A stretch of 61,298 nucleotides of DNA from an uncultured Tenacibaculum sp. (GCA_947496185.1 CANMCD010000019.1:1-61298), one strand, 5' to 3'; positions 10,614 to 20,312 are shown, counted from the first letter of the stretch. Notes: generated by a model from the letters alone, not told the origin. A program made the numbers and translations.

Positions 10614-11279
10614 ATGCAAGTAAAAATAGCCGATAGTTGGAAAAATGTGCTCAAAGATGAGTTTGAAAAAGATTATTTTAAAAAATTAATCACTTTTGTA
10701 AAGGATGAATATACGTCTCATAGGTGTTTTCCTACGGGGAAAGATATTTTTTCAGCTTTTGATTGTTGTTCTTTTGAGGATGTAAAAGTGGTGGTTTTAG
10801 GGCAAGATCCATATCATGGTGAAGGACAGGCTAACGGTTTGTGTTTTTCTGTTCATGATGGAATTTCTCACCCTCCATCGCTGATTAATATTTTTAAAGA
10901 AATTGAGGCGGATGTGGCTATCCCTTATCCAACGTCTGGTGATTTACGGAGATGGGCAAAACAAGGGATTCTATTATTGAATGCCACCTTAACGGTAAGG
11001 TCAGGACAAGCGGGTAGCCATCAAGGTAAGGGGTGGGAAACTTTTACTGACGCCGTGATTAGTCGAATATCAGAAGAAAAAGAAGATGTTGTTTTTTTGT
11101 TGTGGGGAGGGTATGCAAAAAAGAAAGGAGCGAAAATAAATAAACAAAAACACCATATTTTAACTTCTGGTCACCCTTCGCCATTGAGTGCTAATAGAGG
11201 GTATTGGTTTGGTAATAAACATTTTTCAAAAACAAATACGTTTTTACAGTCTAAAAATAAATCGGTTATAGTGTGGTGA
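10614..11279 (+). CDS. ung: Uracil-DNA glycosylase, family 1
   Basis: Removes uracil from DNA as the first step of base excision repair. The 221-residue protein has the water-activating motif GQDPYHGEGQANGLCFSV with Asp65, the phosphate-pinching HPPSLINIFKE loop, LLLNATLTVRSGQAGSH, and the minor-groove loop SGHPSPLSANRG carrying the catalytic His. All family-1 motifs are intact. It is divergent from mutS2 with a 78-bp gap, so the two repair genes share a regulatory region. The gap contains no perfect TAnnTTTG box for ung. Confidence 0.97.
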   Translation: MQVKIADSWKNVLKDEFEKDYFKKLITFVKDEYTSHRCFPTGKDIFSAFDCCSFEDVKVVVLGQDPYHGEGQANGLCFSVHDGISHPPSLINIFKEIEADVAIPYPTSGDLRRWAKQGILLLNATLTVRSGQAGSHQGKGWETFTDAVISRISEEKEDVVFLLWGGYAKKKGAKINKQKHHILTSGHPSPLSANRGYWFGNKHFSKTNTFLQSKNKSVIVW

Positions 11280-11357
11280 TTGAGGTAAATCTGAACACAA
11301 TTATTAGTTTCAAATAAAGGTGTTAACTTACTAATTTGACCTAGTATCTAAATTATT

Positions 11358-12470
11358 ATGAGAATCAATAAATTTAAACTCGAAAGATATTTTGCACAGC
11401 ATGAATTTTCAGCCAAATACCTATTGTCTAGCTCTGATTGTGATGGTTATGAAATGGGATATCTTTTAGAAAATGCCTCTAAGGAAGAACTATCTTTATG
11501 GGAAAATCTAACGTTAGGATATACTGAAAGTCAAGGAAGTCCAGTTTTACGAGAGTCCATACTTCAATACTATACAATTAAGAACATAGAAAATGTCGTT
11601 GTTGCTACACCGGGGGAATTGAATTTTATTAGTATGAATGTTTTACTTAATCAAAATGATCATGTTATAACGGTTTCTCCATGTTACCAATCGCTATCAG
11701 AAGTTGTAAAGTCAATCAATTGTGACGTCTCATATTGGAAACCAAATGAAGAAAATTGGTTGTTTGATGTCAATGACTTAGAAAAATTAATTCAAAAAAA
11801 TACCCAACTCATTATTTTAAATTTTCCTCATAACCCAACAGGGGCTTACATAACTAAAAAACAATTAAACGAAATAGTTAGTATTGCTAGAAAACACGAT
11901 ATATACGTATATTCTGATGAGATGTATCATAAATTAATAATTGATGATACTATTGAAGAGCTACCGCCAATCTGCAATATTTATGAAAAAGGAATTAGTC
12001 TTTGGGGTACCTCTAAAAGCTTTGGTTTAGCTGGTTTAAGAACGGGATGGTTGGTTAGTCAAAATATTTGTTTTTTGAAAGAAGTTGAAACTTTTAAAGA
12101 TTATTTGAGTATTTGTAATAGTGCTCCTAGTGAAGTTTTATCTATTATGGCACTAAACAATATTGATCTATATTTACAATCAAATATCAAAAAGATTAGA
12201 GAAAATATTTCGATTTTTGAAGAATTTGTAAAAAGACAAAAAACAATATCAAATTTTATACCTCCAATGGCAGGGTCTACCTCTTTTGTCAAATTAAATA
12301 TTGATTTTTCTTCTTTAGAATTTAGTGATCAACTAGTAAAAAAGGCAGGTATAATGACAGTTCCAGGAGAAATGTTTGAATATCATGGTAAATATATCCG
12401 AGTAGGATTTGGAAGAAAAAACTTTCCAGAAGTATTAGAAACACTTGACAACTATCTGTTAGAATATTAA
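11358..12470 (+). CDS. PLP-dependent class I/II aminotransferase
   Basis: A 370-residue fold-type I aminotransferase. Visible features: an N-terminal LTLGYTESQGSPVLRESI substrate-loop motif, ATPGELNF at the cofactor phosphate site, LNFPHNPTGAYI with the Asn that contacts the PLP ring, YSDEMYH with the Asp binding the pyridine nitrogen, Lys220 in GTSKSFGLAGLRTGW as the Schiff-base lysine, and C-terminal YIRVGFGR with the carboxylate-binding Arg. Substrate is not assignable; short size and motifs resemble MalY or amino-acid-modifying subgroups. It is monocistronic behind ung, with a strong terminator after it. It looks like a lone accessory metabolic gene among housekeeping genes. Confidence 0.88.
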   Translation: MRINKFKLERYFAQHEFSAKYLLSSSDCDGYEMGYLLENASKEELSLWENLTLGYTESQGSPVLRESILQYYTIKNIENVVVATPGELNFISMNVLLNQNDHVITVSPCYQSLSEVVKSINCDVSYWKPNEENWLFDVNDLEKLIQKNTQLIILNFPHNPTGAYITKKQLNEIVSIARKHDIYVYSDEMYHKLIIDDTIEELPPICNIYEKGISLWGTSKSFGLAGLRTGWLVSQNICFLKEVETFKDYLSICNSAPSEVLSIMALNNIDLYLQSNIKKIRENISIFEEFVKRQKTISNFIPPMAGSTSFVKLNIDFSSLEFSDQLVKKAGIMTVPGEMFEYHGKYIRVGFGRKNFPEVLETLDNYLLEY

Positions 12471-12562
12471 TTTTTATAGCTATTCTTTCTTAGGAATACT
12501 CTTCAATATAGAAGGTATACTTCCATAATTAAACGTAAGTAATAATTTTTTAGTAAAAAATA

Positions 12563-12598
12563 AAAAACTCGGAATTTCATCAAATATTCCGAGTTTTT
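12563..12598. terminator. Bidirectional terminator between the aminotransferase gene and secA
   Basis: A perfect 13-bp stem (AAAAACTCGGAAT / ATTCCGAGTTTTT) with a 10-nt loop, A-rich on one side and T-rich on the other. It lies between the two converging genes. Confidence 0.9.
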
Positions 12599-12623
12599 AA
12601 TATGCAGGATAATACTACTGCTA

Positions 12624-15600
12624 TTATTTTTGGTATAATACCCAAGTTCCTTGTTCAATTAAAGGGATGGCTTGTTTGTATTTTACTTGCTTTTCTTCAC
12701 CACTCATCACATTTTTGATAGTAACCCGTTCGTTTCTACCAATTTTTGGTTGTTCACGCACAATTGTTTCAACAATTTGTTGCTCTTGAGTTTCTTGTTG
12801 ACGTGCATTGCTAATCGCTTGCTGTGTAGAATTCTGTACTTCGTCTTTGCGTAAATCTAACTTCTCTCTTTTTTGCTCACGAGCTTCTGAGATTTGAGAT
12901 TCATCTTGTGTAGGTAATTTACCTTTAAATAAGAAAGAAAGTACTTCTTTATTTACTTTGTCAATAGTTTGTTGGAAAAGCTCAAAAGCTTCAAACTTAT
13001 ATATTAATAAAGGATCCTTTTGTTCGTAAGTAGCATTTTGTACGGTGTGTTTTAACTCGTCCATTTTACGAAGATGATCTTTCCAGTTTTCGTCTATAAT
13101 GGCTAGCGTGATATTTTTTTCAAAATCATTAACTAGTGATTTTCCCTCCGTTTCGTATGCTTCCTTTAAATTTGTTACTACTTGAAGTGTTTTTGTTCCG
13201 TCAGTGAAAGGAACGACAATACGTTCGTAACGATCACCTTCGTTTTCAAAAACATTTTTGATAACAGGGAATGCTTGTGCTGCATTTTGTCCAGTATCAT
13301 TTTTGTAGTGCTCTGATACTATTTTATATAATTTATCGGTTAGTTCTTGCTCTGATGACGTATTGAATTCTTCTTCGGAGAAAGGAGAGGTCATAGAAGA
13401 AAAACGGATCAATTCAAATTCGAAATTCGAAAAGTTCTTTGTAGGTTTATTTTGTTTAATGATTACATCACAGGTGTCATAGATCATATTAGCAATATCT
13501 ATTTGTAGACGTTTGCCATCTAGTGCATGACGACGACGTTTGTATACAAATTCACGTTGCGCATTCATTACATCATCATATTCTAATAGACGTTTACGAA
13601 TTCCAAAATTGTTTTCTTCAACTTTCTTTTGCGCACGTTCAATAGACTTAGTAATCATTGAATGTTGAATAACTTCACCTTCTTTCAAGCCCATTCTATC
13701 CATCATCTTGGCAATTCTTTCTGAACCGAACAGACGCATAAGATTATCGTCTAATGCAACATAAAATTGAGAAGAACCAACATCTCCTTGACGACCAGCA
13801 CGTCCTCTAAGCTGTCTATCAACGCGACGTGAATCATGACGTTCAGTACCGATGATGGCCAAACCACCTGCAGCTTTCACTTCTTCTGAAAGTTTAATAT
13901 CAGTACCACGCCCTGCCATATTTGTTGCGATCGTTACTTGACCAGGTTTTCCAGCTTCTGCGACTACGTCTGCTTCCTTCTTATGAAGTTTTGCATTTAA
14001 TATGTTGTGTGGTATTTTACGTATTTGTAGCATTCTTCCTAATAGCTCAGAAATTTCAACTGATGTTGTACCTACAAGCACAGGTCTTTGCTGCTCTACT
14101 AGTAGTACGATATCGTCAATAACGGCATTATATTTCTCTCTAGTAGTTTTGTATACCAAATCTTGTTTATCATCTCTAGCGATAGGTCTGTTAGTTGGTA
14201 TTTCAACGACATCTAACTTATAGATTTCCCAGAATTCTCCTGCCTCTGTAATGGCAGTACCTGTCATCCCAGAAAGCTTACGGTACATTCTGAAGTAGTT
14301 TTGAAGCGTTACGGTTGCGAAGGTTTGTGTAGCGTCTTCGATTTTTACATTTTCTTTTGCTTCGATTGCTTGGTGTAAACCATCAGAATAACGACGCCCA
14401 TCCATGATACGCCCTGTTTGTTCGTCAACGATCATTACTTTGTTGTTCATGACCACATATTCCACATCTTTTTCAAAAACGGTATAAGCTTTTAAAAGTT
14501 GGTTCATTGTGTGAATGCGTTCACTCTTTACACTAAAGTCTTTATAAAGCTCTTCCTTTAGGACTGCTTTTTCTTCAGGGGTTCCTTCGTTATTGTCTAT
14601 TTCACCAATTTTTACACTGATATCAGGTAGCACAAAGAATGTGTCGTTTTGAGTAGCTTGAGAAAGGTGCACTATACCTTTGTCTGTTAGGTCTATTTGA
14701 TTGTTTTTCTCATCTATGGTAAACCAAAGTTCGGCATCAACTTCAGGCATTAATTTGTTGTTATCTTGCATGTAGAAATTCTCCGTTTTTTGAAGAATTT
14801 GTTTTATACCTTCTTGCGATAAAAACTTGATTAATGCTTTATTTTTTGGAAGTCCTCTGTATACTCTTAATAATAAAAAGCCACCTTCTTTGGTATCTCC
14901 TTCTTTTAGAAGCTTTTTTGCTTCAGATAAAACACCTACTAAGTATTTATTTTGCAAAGAAACAAGATCAGAAACGAGTGGTTTCAATTCATTAAATTCG
15001 TGTCGATCACCTTGAGGAATTGGTCCTGATATGATAAGTGGTGTACGAGCATCATCAATTAATACCGAATCAACTTCGTCAATGATTGCATAGTTAGGAG
15101 CTCTTTGTACAAGGTCTTCTTTAGAGCTAGCCATGTTATCACGTAAATAATCAAAACCGAATTCGTTATTAGTACCGTAAGTGATATCAGCATTGTATGC
15201 TTTTCTTCTTGCTTCCGAATTTGGTTGATGAAAGTCTATACAGTCAGTACTTAATCCGTGAAATTCAAAAATTGGTGCCATCCACGCACGGTCACGTTTT
15301 GCCAAGTAATCATTTACGGTAACTACATGCACTCCATTTCCTGTTAAAGCATTAAGATATACAGGTAAGGTCGATACCAATGTTTTTCCTTCTCCTGTCA
15401 TCATCTCGGCAATTTTACCTTTATGTAAAACTGACCCACCAATTAACTGTACATTATAGTGAACCATATCCCAAGTTACATCTTTACCTGCTGCATCCCA
15501 TGAATTTGCCCAAAAAGCTTTATCACCATCCAATGAAATATGTTCTCTTGTGCCAGAAAGTTCACGATCAAAAGGAGTTGCAGTAACTTCTATTTCGGTA

Positions 15601-15974
15601 TTGTTGGCAAACCTTTTTGCTGTTTCTTTTACAACAGCAAACGCTTCGGGCATAATTTCTTCTAAAACTTTTTCAGAAGCCTCGTAAGCCTTATCTCTAA
15701 GCTCATCTATTTCAGTATAAATATCTTCTTGACGGTCAATATCAACTTTTGAAACTTCTTCTTCTAAAGCCGTTATTTTTTCATTAAAAGACTTAGTTGC
15801 TTCTGTGATTTTGGCTTTAAATTCGACAGTTTTCGCTCTTAGTTCATCGTTAGATAATCCGTTTAGTGTGCTTTCGTAAGTTTGTACCTTTTCAACAATA
15901 GGTTGTAAGGTTTTGAGGTCTTTTTGTTGTTTGTCCCCAACAAATATTTTTATAATCGAATCTAAAATACTCAT
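12624..15974 (-). CDS. secA: Preprotein translocase ATPase SecA, long Bacteroidota form
   Basis: SecA drives unfolded preproteins through SecYEG. The 1,116-residue protein has Walker A MTGEGKT at 192-198, [16 protein letters not shown] from 299, [14 protein letters not shown] in the second motor domain, and [19 protein letters not shown]. The N-terminus carries roughly 90 more residues before Walker A than E. coli SecA, and an extra segment (about 325-410) lies in the preprotein-binding domain; both are usual in Bacteroidota. The C-terminus ends [20 protein letters not shown]...GTWVLYQK with no CxCx8CH zinc motif, so the SecB-binding tail is missing. It has its own promoter and a leader hairpin at 16012-16030. 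Confidence 0.97.
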   Translation of the reverse strand: MSILDSIIKIFVGDKQQKDLKTLQPIVEKVQTYESTLNGLSNDELRAKTVEFKAKITEATKSFNEKITALEEEVSKVDIDRQEDIYTEIDELRDKAYEASEKVLEEIMPEAFAVVKETAKRFANNTEIEVTATPFDRELSGTREHISLDGDKAFWANSWDAAGKDVTWDMVHYNVQLIGGSVLHKGKIAEMMTGEGKTLVSTLPVYLNALTGNGVHVVTVNDYLAKRDRAWMAPIFEFHGLSTDCIDFHQPNSEARRKAYNADITYGTNNEFGFDYLRDNMASSKEDLVQRAPNYAIIDEVDSVLIDDARTPLIISGPIPQGDRHEFNELKPLVSDLVSLQNKYLVGVLSEAKKLLKEGDTKEGGFLLLRVYRGLPKNKALIKFLSQEGIKQILQKTENFYMQDNNKLMPEVDAELWFTIDEKNNQIDLTDKGIVHLSQATQNDTFFVLPDISVKIGEIDNNEGTPEEKAVLKEELYKDFSVKSERIHTMNQLLKAYTVFEKDVEYVVMNNKVMIVDEQTGRIMDGRRYSDGLHQAIEAKENVKIEDATQTFATVTLQNYFRMYRKLSGMTGTAITEAGEFWEIYKLDVVEIPTNRPIARDDKQDLVYKTTREKYNAVIDDIVLLVEQQRPVLVGTTSVEISELLGRMLQIRKIPHNILNAKLHKKEADVVAEAGKPGQVTIATNMAGRGTDIKLSEEVKAAGGLAIIGTERHDSRRVDRQLRGRAGRQGDVGSSQFYVALDDNLMRLFGSERIAKMMDRMGLKEGEVIQHSMITKSIERAQKKVEENNFGIRKRLLEYDDVMNAQREFVYKRRRHALDGKRLQIDIANMIYDTCDVIIKQNKPTKNFSNFEFELIRFSSMTSPFSEEEFNTSSEQELTDKLYKIVSEHYKNDTGQNAAQAFPVIKNVFENEGDRYERIVVPFTDGTKTLQVVTNLKEAYETEGKSLVNDFEKNITLAIIDENWKDHLRKMDELKHTVQNATYEQKDPLLIYKFEAFELFQQTIDKVNKEVLSFLFKGKLPTQDESQISEAREQKREKLDLRKDEVQNSTQQAISNARQQETQEQQIVETIVREQPKIGRNERVTIKNVMSGEEKQVKYKQAIPLIEQGTWVLYQK

Positions 15975-16011
15975 TCCTAAAATGTTGTTTTATAATGGGT
16001 TAGGTGTTTTT

Positions 16012-16030
16012 TTGATATAAAAGATATCAA
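16012..16030 (-). promoter_or_regulatory. Hairpin in the secA leader
   Basis: TTGATAT and ATATCAA form a perfect 7-bp stem with a 5-nt loop in the roughly 73-nt leader upstream of the secA start. A role in secA regulation is possible but unproven. Confidence 0.35.
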
Positions 16031-16047
16031 GTATATACTACGTCCCC

Positions 16048-16055
16048 CAAAAATA
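16048..16055 (-). promoter_or_regulatory. -7 promoter element of secA (TATTTTTG)
   Basis: Minus strand TATTTTTG, a perfect match to TAnnTTTG, 73 nt upstream of the secA start at 15974. Confidence 0.5.
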
Positions 16056-16064
16056 TGTAAAAAA

Positions 16065-16088
16065 AAAGCCTCTTAAAAGAGACTTTCT
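16065..16088 (-). terminator. Terminator of the DUF2795 gene
   Basis: A short stem (AAAG.CTCTT / AAGAG.CTTT, with one mismatch) followed on the minus strand by a run of nine T. It sits between the DUF2795 stop at 16102 and the secA promoter. Confidence 0.7.
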
Positions 16089-16101
16089 TATTATGGTTTT
16101 T

Positions 16102-16323
16102 CTAATATTCATCTTCGTTCCAAAGATAATCTTCTTCGGTAGGGTAATCCGGCCATATTTCAATAATAGAGTCATAAGCCTCACCCTCATCTTCAATGTC
16201 TTGTAAGTTTTCTACAACTTCAAGCGGTGCTCCAGTTCGAATGGCATAATCAATCAATTCGTCTTTGGTTGCTGGCCATGGTGCATCTGCTAAATAAGAT
16301 GCTAATTCAAGTGTCCAATACAT
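16102..16323 (-). CDS. DUF2795 domain small acidic protein
   Basis: A 73-residue, strongly acidic protein: MYWTLELASYLADAPWPATKDELIDYAIRTGAP... and a C-terminus of Asp/Glu/Tyr/Trp (PTEEDYLWNEDEY). The N-terminal half matches the DUF2795 pattern (a helix, then a PxTKDELIDYA helix), a small family widespread in bacteria and without an assigned function. It has its own -7 element (16350-16357) and a terminator, so it is a single-gene unit between secA and the adenosyltransferase. Confidence 0.85.
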   Translation of the reverse strand: MYWTLELASYLADAPWPATKDELIDYAIRTGAPLEVVENLQDIEDEGEAYDSIIEIWPDYPTEEDYLWNEDEY

Positions 16324-16349
16324 TTCTTAACCGTTTTTTTTGATATTCG

Positions 16350-16357
16350 CAAAAATA
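16350..16357 (-). promoter_or_regulatory. -7 promoter element of the DUF2795 gene
   Basis: Minus strand TATTTTTG followed by CGAA, 26 nt before the start codon at 16323. Confidence 0.5.
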
Positions 16358-16411
16358 AAATTTTTTTGGAAAAAGTCAAGTTTTTAATAATAATTGTAAA
16401 TAAAAGAACTT

Positions 16412-16984
16412 TTAAAGCTTTTCAGGAATCCATTTAACTTCCTTTGCTTTTAAGTCATGGGTCAACTTTCGTGCCAACACAAAAAGGTAGTCAGAAAGTC
16501 GGTTTAGGTACATTAAAATAGCTTCTTCAATGGTACCCTCTTCATTTAAAGATACACATAATCTTTCAGCTTTTCTACAAATACATCGAGAAATATGACA
16601 AAATGACACAGTTTGGTGTCCTCCCGGAAGCACGAAGTGTGTCATCACTGGAAGTGTCTTGTTCATATCATCGATTTCATCTTCCAAAAAACGAACAGAA
16701 GAAAGGTTTATTTTAGGAATGTTTAAACGGTCTTTACCATTTTTTAAGGTTTCCTTTTCAGGGGGAGTGGCTAACATGGCTCCTAAAGTAAACAGTTCGT
16801 GTTGAATTTTAATAAGTACTTCTTTTAGCTGCTCATCGATGTTTTGATCTCTGATAAGCCCAATATAAGAATTCAGTTCATCTACGGTACCATAACTTTC
16901 AATCCGCAAATGATGTTTGGGAACACGGGTGCCACCAAATAAGGAAGTGGTTCCTTTGTCTCCAGTTTTTGTATAAATTTTCAT
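16412..16984 (-). CDS. Corrinoid adenosyltransferase, PduO type
   Basis: Transfers the adenosyl group of ATP to Co(I) corrinoid, making adenosylcobalamin. The 190-residue protein begins MKIYTKTGDKGTTSLFGG, the PduO/MMAB ATP-binding motif, followed by VPKHHLRIESYGTVDELNSYIGL. It also has FVLPGGHQTVSFCHISRCICRKAERL with the conserved Arg and Glu, and LNRLSDYLFVLARK near the C-terminus. The enzyme implies use of B12, in line with the cobalamin riboswitch ahead of metE about 3.4 kb away. It begins 17 nt after the thioesterase gene and is probably its operon partner. Confidence 0.95.
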   Translation of the reverse strand: MKIYTKTGDKGTTSLFGGTRVPKHHLRIESYGTVDELNSYIGLIRDQNIDEQLKEVLIKIQHELFTLGAMLATPPEKETLKNGKDRLNIPKINLSSVRFLEDEIDDMNKTLPVMTHFVLPGGHQTVSFCHISRCICRKAERLCVSLNEEGTIEEAILMYLNRLSDYLFVLARKLTHDLKAKEVKWIPEKL

Positions 16985-17001
16985 TTATTGGTTTAGGTTA
17001 A

Positions 17002-17412
17002 TTAAATATTTATTTTTCGTTCTAATTTCTCTAAAATATAATCAGGACACCTAACGGGTTTTTTAGTGTTAGCATCCATAAAAGCCACTACTGTTTCTCC
17101 TGTGCAAAGTAACTCTTTTTTTTCATTAAATATTTCATGATAAAAAGCAGCTTTTACTGAGGGTGTTTTTTTTAATACTGTTTTTATTGAAATGATTTCA
17201 TCATAGACGGCAGGTTTTATAAAACTACACTGTAAAGAAATCACAGGAAGCATAATTCCCTTTTTTTCCATGGATTTATAAGTCGTTTGAATACTTCTAA
17301 GCCATTCAGTACGACCAATTTCAAAAAACTGCGGGTAATTCCCGTGGTAAACAACTCCCATTTGATCTGTATCCGCATAACGAATCCGAACGGATGTAAT
17401 ATTTTCGTGCAA
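17002..17412 (-). CDS. Acyl-CoA thioesterase, hotdog fold (YbgC/4HBT type)
   Basis: A 136-residue single-hotdog protein with the YbgC-type motif RYADTDQMGVVYHGNYPQFFEIGR, where the Asp of TDQMG is the likely catalytic residue. Family members hydrolyse short acyl-CoA or hydroxybenzoyl-CoA thioesters. The first possible start is a TTG at 17412, just after an in-frame stop, so no longer form exists. That TTG overlaps a promoter-like TATTTTG. It is divergent from dnaA across the candidate origin region and upstream of the adenosyltransferase. Confidence 0.87.
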   Translation of the reverse strand: MHENITSVRIRYADTDQMGVVYHGNYPQFFEIGRTEWLRSIQTTYKSMEKKGIMLPVISLQCSFIKPAVYDEIISIKTVLKKTPSVKAAFYHEIFNEKKELLCTGETVVAFMDANTKKPVRCPDYILEKLERKINI

Positions 17413-17592
17413 AATAAATTAATATTTAATGATTAAGCTTATATAACGTTACGCAAAAAAAAAATAATAATCAATAGTGATTTGGTTTTTTTTTACTGAA
17501 AATTATTCACACTTTTGTTCTTCCAAATATGTAAGTTTAGAGTTCCCTATTGATCTAAATTTTTAGTAACAAATTAATCCTTTTTCACCAAT
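17413..17592. other. oriC: dnaA upstream region, candidate replication origin
   Basis: A 180-bp AT-rich gap with long A and T runs between divergent genes. It contains one perfect DnaA box at 17503-17511. Gene direction flips here: most genes to the left are minus and most to the right are plus. Both facts fit an origin beside dnaA, but only one box is seen, so it could equally be a dnaA autoregulatory site. Confidence 0.4.
17503..17511 (+). promoter_or_regulatory. DnaA box TTATTCACA
   Basis: TTATTCACA matches the consensus TTWTNCACA exactly and lies 82 nt upstream of the dnaA start. I found no second perfect box in the gap. Confidence 0.65.
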
Positions 17593-19017
17593 ATGACTAA
17601 AACAGCTGATTCAGTTTGGATGGAATGCTTGTCTTTTATTAGAGATAATATCAAACCACAGGCCTATAAGACTTGGTTTGAGCCAATCAAGCCTATAAAG
17701 TTATCGGGGGAAGCTTTGACCATCCAAGTGCCAAGTAAGTTTTTTTATGAGTGGCTAGAAGAACACTATATAAAATTACTTAGAGTAGCGCTAGTGAGAC
17801 AATTAGGGAATGGAGCAAAATTGGTTTATGACGTAAAGATGGAAAATGCTTATAGCAGTAATAGCCCACAGACCGTCAAAATACCAAGTGCTAATAGGAA
17901 TCCTTTAAAACCTCAGAAAGTGACTGTACCCATGGAATCTAGTAGGGAGTTAAAAAACCCTTTTATTATTCCAGGGCTACAAAAAGTAAAAATCGAATCT
18001 CAACTAAATCCGAATTATAATTTCGTGAATTTTGTAGAAGGAGATTCCAATCGTTTGGCAAGATCTGCAGGAATGGCAGTGGCCAATAAGCCCGGAGGGA
18101 CATCTTTTAATCCACTATTGGTTTATGGAGGGGTAGGTTTAGGAAAAACCCATCTCGCACATGCTATAGGGGTTGAAATTAAAGATAAGTACCCAGATAA
18201 AACGGTACTTTATATTTCTTCGGAAAAGTTTACACAGCAATTCATTGATTCTGTAAAATCAAATACTAGAAATGATTTTATTCATTTTTATCAGATGATT
18301 GATGTGTTGATTATTGATGATGTACAATTTTTATCGGGTAAAGCTGGTACACAAGATGTGTTTTTCCATATCTTTAATCATTTACATCAAAATGGTAAAC
18401 AGGTAATCCTAACCTCAGATAAAGCTCCTGTGGATATGCAAGATATTGAACAACGCTTGCTTTCACGTTTTAAATGGGGGTTATCAGCTGAGTTGCAATT
18501 ACCCGATTATGAGACTCGAATTTCTATTTTACAAAATAAACTCTATCGTGACGGTGTTGAAATGCCAGAAGAGATTGTGGAATATATAGCAAAAAATATA
18601 AAATCTAACGTGAGAGAACTAGAAGGTGTTATCATCTCGATGATTGCTCAAGCGTCTTTTAATAGAAAAGAGTTTACCATTGACTTAGCAAAACAAATTG
18701 TAGATAAGTTTGTTAAGAATACGAAAAAGGAATTATCAATCGATTATATTCAGAAGGTAGTTTCGAAGTATTTTGATATGGATGTAGCCACACTTCAATC
18801 CAAAACACGTAAAAGACATATTGTTCAAGCCCGTCAATTAGCGATGTACTTCGCAAAACGTATGACTAAATCTTCTTTGGCAAGCATAGGAAGTCAAATT
18901 GGACAACGTGATCATGCAACGGTTTTACACGCATGTAAAACTGTAGATAATTTGACTGAAACAGATAAACAGTTTAAGAAGTACGTAGACGATTTAACTA
19001 AGAAACTTACCTTGTAA
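17593..19017 (+). CDS. dnaA: Chromosomal replication initiator DnaA
   Basis: DnaA binds DnaA boxes and melts the origin in its ATP form. The 474-residue protein has domain I (WMECLSFIRDNIKPQAYKTWFEPI, residues 9-32), a linker to about residue 135, the AAA+ domain with Walker A GGVGLGKT at 179-186 and Walker B VLIIDDVQFL, a sensor region (ILTSDKAPVDM...RLLSRFKWG), and domain IV with the DNA-binding signature SQIGQRDHATVLHACKT. All functional motifs are intact. The ATG at 17593 gives the canonical domain I start. Confidence 0.98.
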   Translation: MTKTADSVWMECLSFIRDNIKPQAYKTWFEPIKPIKLSGEALTIQVPSKFFYEWLEEHYIKLLRVALVRQLGNGAKLVYDVKMENAYSSNSPQTVKIPSANRNPLKPQKVTVPMESSRELKNPFIIPGLQKVKIESQLNPNYNFVNFVEGDSNRLARSAGMAVANKPGGTSFNPLLVYGGVGLGKTHLAHAIGVEIKDKYPDKTVLYISSEKFTQQFIDSVKSNTRNDFIHFYQMIDVLIIDDVQFLSGKAGTQDVFFHIFNHLHQNGKQVILTSDKAPVDMQDIEQRLLSRFKWGLSAELQLPDYETRISILQNKLYRDGVEMPEEIVEYIAKNIKSNVRELEGVIISMIAQASFNRKEFTIDLAKQIVDKFVKNTKKELSIDYIQKVVSKYFDMDVATLQSKTRKRHIVQARQLAMYFAKRMTKSSLASIGSQIGQRDHATVLHACKTVDNLTETDKQFKKYVDDLTKKLTL

Positions 19018-19080
19018 CATAAGGTTTGTCTTGATAATAAGGAGATCTAGATAATTTAAAATAATATAAACATAATACAG

Positions 19081-19533
19081 ATGAAGATATTGATGGTTTG
19101 TTTGGGTAATATATGTAGGTCTCCCCTTGCTGAAGGAATTTTAAAATCAAAGGTGTCTTCTGAAAATGTAGAAGTTGATTCTGCAGGAACAGCTGGATAT
19201 CATGAAGGAGAGTTACCAGATAAACGATCGATTGCTGTTGCTAAAAAATACGGTATAGATATAACTGATCAGCGTTCAAGGAAATTTACCGTAGCAGATT
19301 TTGATGCTTTTGATTTGATTTATGCTATGGATGAAAGTAATTATCATAATATAGTTTCTTTGTCTAGAAATAATGAAGATGCAGATAAAGTGAAAATGAT
19401 TTTACAGGAATTGTATCCAAATGAAGATGTTAGTGTGCCAGACCCGTATTATGGAGGAGATCAGGGCTTTGAAAATGTATTTCAAATGTTAGATCAGGCA
19501 TGTGAGGTGATTGTTGAAAAAATTAATGGATAA
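19081..19533 (+). CDS. Low-molecular-weight protein-tyrosine phosphatase
   Basis: A 150-residue cytoplasmic phosphatase. The N-terminal P-loop VCLGNICRSP carries the nucleophile Cys7 and Arg13 (CX5R), and VPDPYYGG near residue 120 holds the general-acid Asp. These define the LMW-PTP family (Wzb/YwlE type), which removes phosphate from Tyr or, in some bacteria, from arginine. No tyrosine kinase or polysaccharide genes are nearby to suggest a target. It follows dnaA by 63 bp and overlaps or abuts the next gene, so the three may be co-transcribed. Confidence 0.94.
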   Translation: MKILMVCLGNICRSPLAEGILKSKVSSENVEVDSAGTAGYHEGELPDKRSIAVAKKYGIDITDQRSRKFTVADFDAFDLIYAMDESNYHNIVSLSRNNEDADKVKMILQELYPNEDVSVPDPYYGGDQGFENVFQMLDQACEVIVEKING

Positions 19534-20239
19534 GATGAAAGGGAAACTATATTTAATACCAACAACTTTAGGCGATACTGAGCCCTTGGAAGTAATGCCA
19601 ATATCAGTAAAAAAAGTAGTTGAACAACTGAAGCATTTTGTAGTAGAGAGTGAAAAGTCGGCAAGACGATTTATTAAAAAAATCACCCCTACAAAATCGC
19701 AAGCTTCTTTAGAGTTGATGTTGTTGGATAAGTATTCTGATGAATTAGAAACTAGAAATTATTTAGACGTTTGTGAGGAAGGTATTTCCGTAGGGTTGCT
19801 ATCAGAAGCAGGGGTTCCTGCGGTGGCTGATCCCGGAGCAACGATAGTGCAACAAGCGCATCAAAAAGGAATTCAAGTAGTTCCGTTAGTGGGACCTTCT
19901 TCTATTTTGATGGTCATGATGGCATCGGGAATGAACGGTCAAAGCTTTACTTTCAACGGGTATTTGCCAATTGATAAATCAGAAAGGAAAAGATCAATAA
20001 AAGAATTAGAAAAGTTATCTAAAGATAAAAACCAATCACAGATATTTATAGAGACGCCTTATAGAAATATGAAGCTTTTGTCAGATTTAATAAGTACATT
20101 GTCTCCCAATACAAGAATATGTGTAGCATGTGATATAACCTTACCTACAGAATATATTAAAACACTAACTGTTAAAGAATGGAAAACAGAAAATGTTGAT
20201 ATGCATAAACGTCCAGCTATCTTTGTGATCCACGGGTAA
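19526..20239 (+). CDS. SAM-dependent methyltransferase, tetrapyrrole methylase/RsmI-like
   Basis: A short RsmI-related protein of about 237 residues. KGKLYLIPTTLGDTEPLEVMP replaces the usual RsmI start. LLSEAGVPAVADPGA is the characteristic central motif, and VVPLVGPSSILMVMMASG matches the SAM-binding PGPSA region. IFIETPYRNMKLL corresponds to the RsmI FYEAPHR region. RsmI 2'-O-methylates C1402 of 16S rRNA; this divergent Bacteroidota form may have another target. Start choice: ATG at 19526 overlaps the phosphatase stop; ATG at 19535 directly after that stop is equally possible. Confidence 0.85.
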   Translation: MDKMKGKLYLIPTTLGDTEPLEVMPISVKKVVEQLKHFVVESEKSARRFIKKITPTKSQASLELMLLDKYSDELETRNYLDVCEEGISVGLLSEAGVPAVADPGATIVQQAHQKGIQVVPLVGPSSILMVMMASGMNGQSFTFNGYLPIDKSERKRSIKELEKLSKDKNQSQIFIETPYRNMKLLSDLISTLSPNTRICVACDITLPTEYIKTLTVKEWKTENVDMHKRPAIFVIHG

Positions 20240-20312
20240 TGGATGCTAGAACTTATTTTGGATTTTTACAATCAATTACCTTATAAGAACCAAGAAAAAA
20301 TAAAATAATCCT

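Noticed and set aside
11358-12470. Aminotransferase as recently transferred DNA
   Set aside because: It is alone in function among its neighbours, but base composition and codon use look like the surroundings and there are no mobile-element traces.
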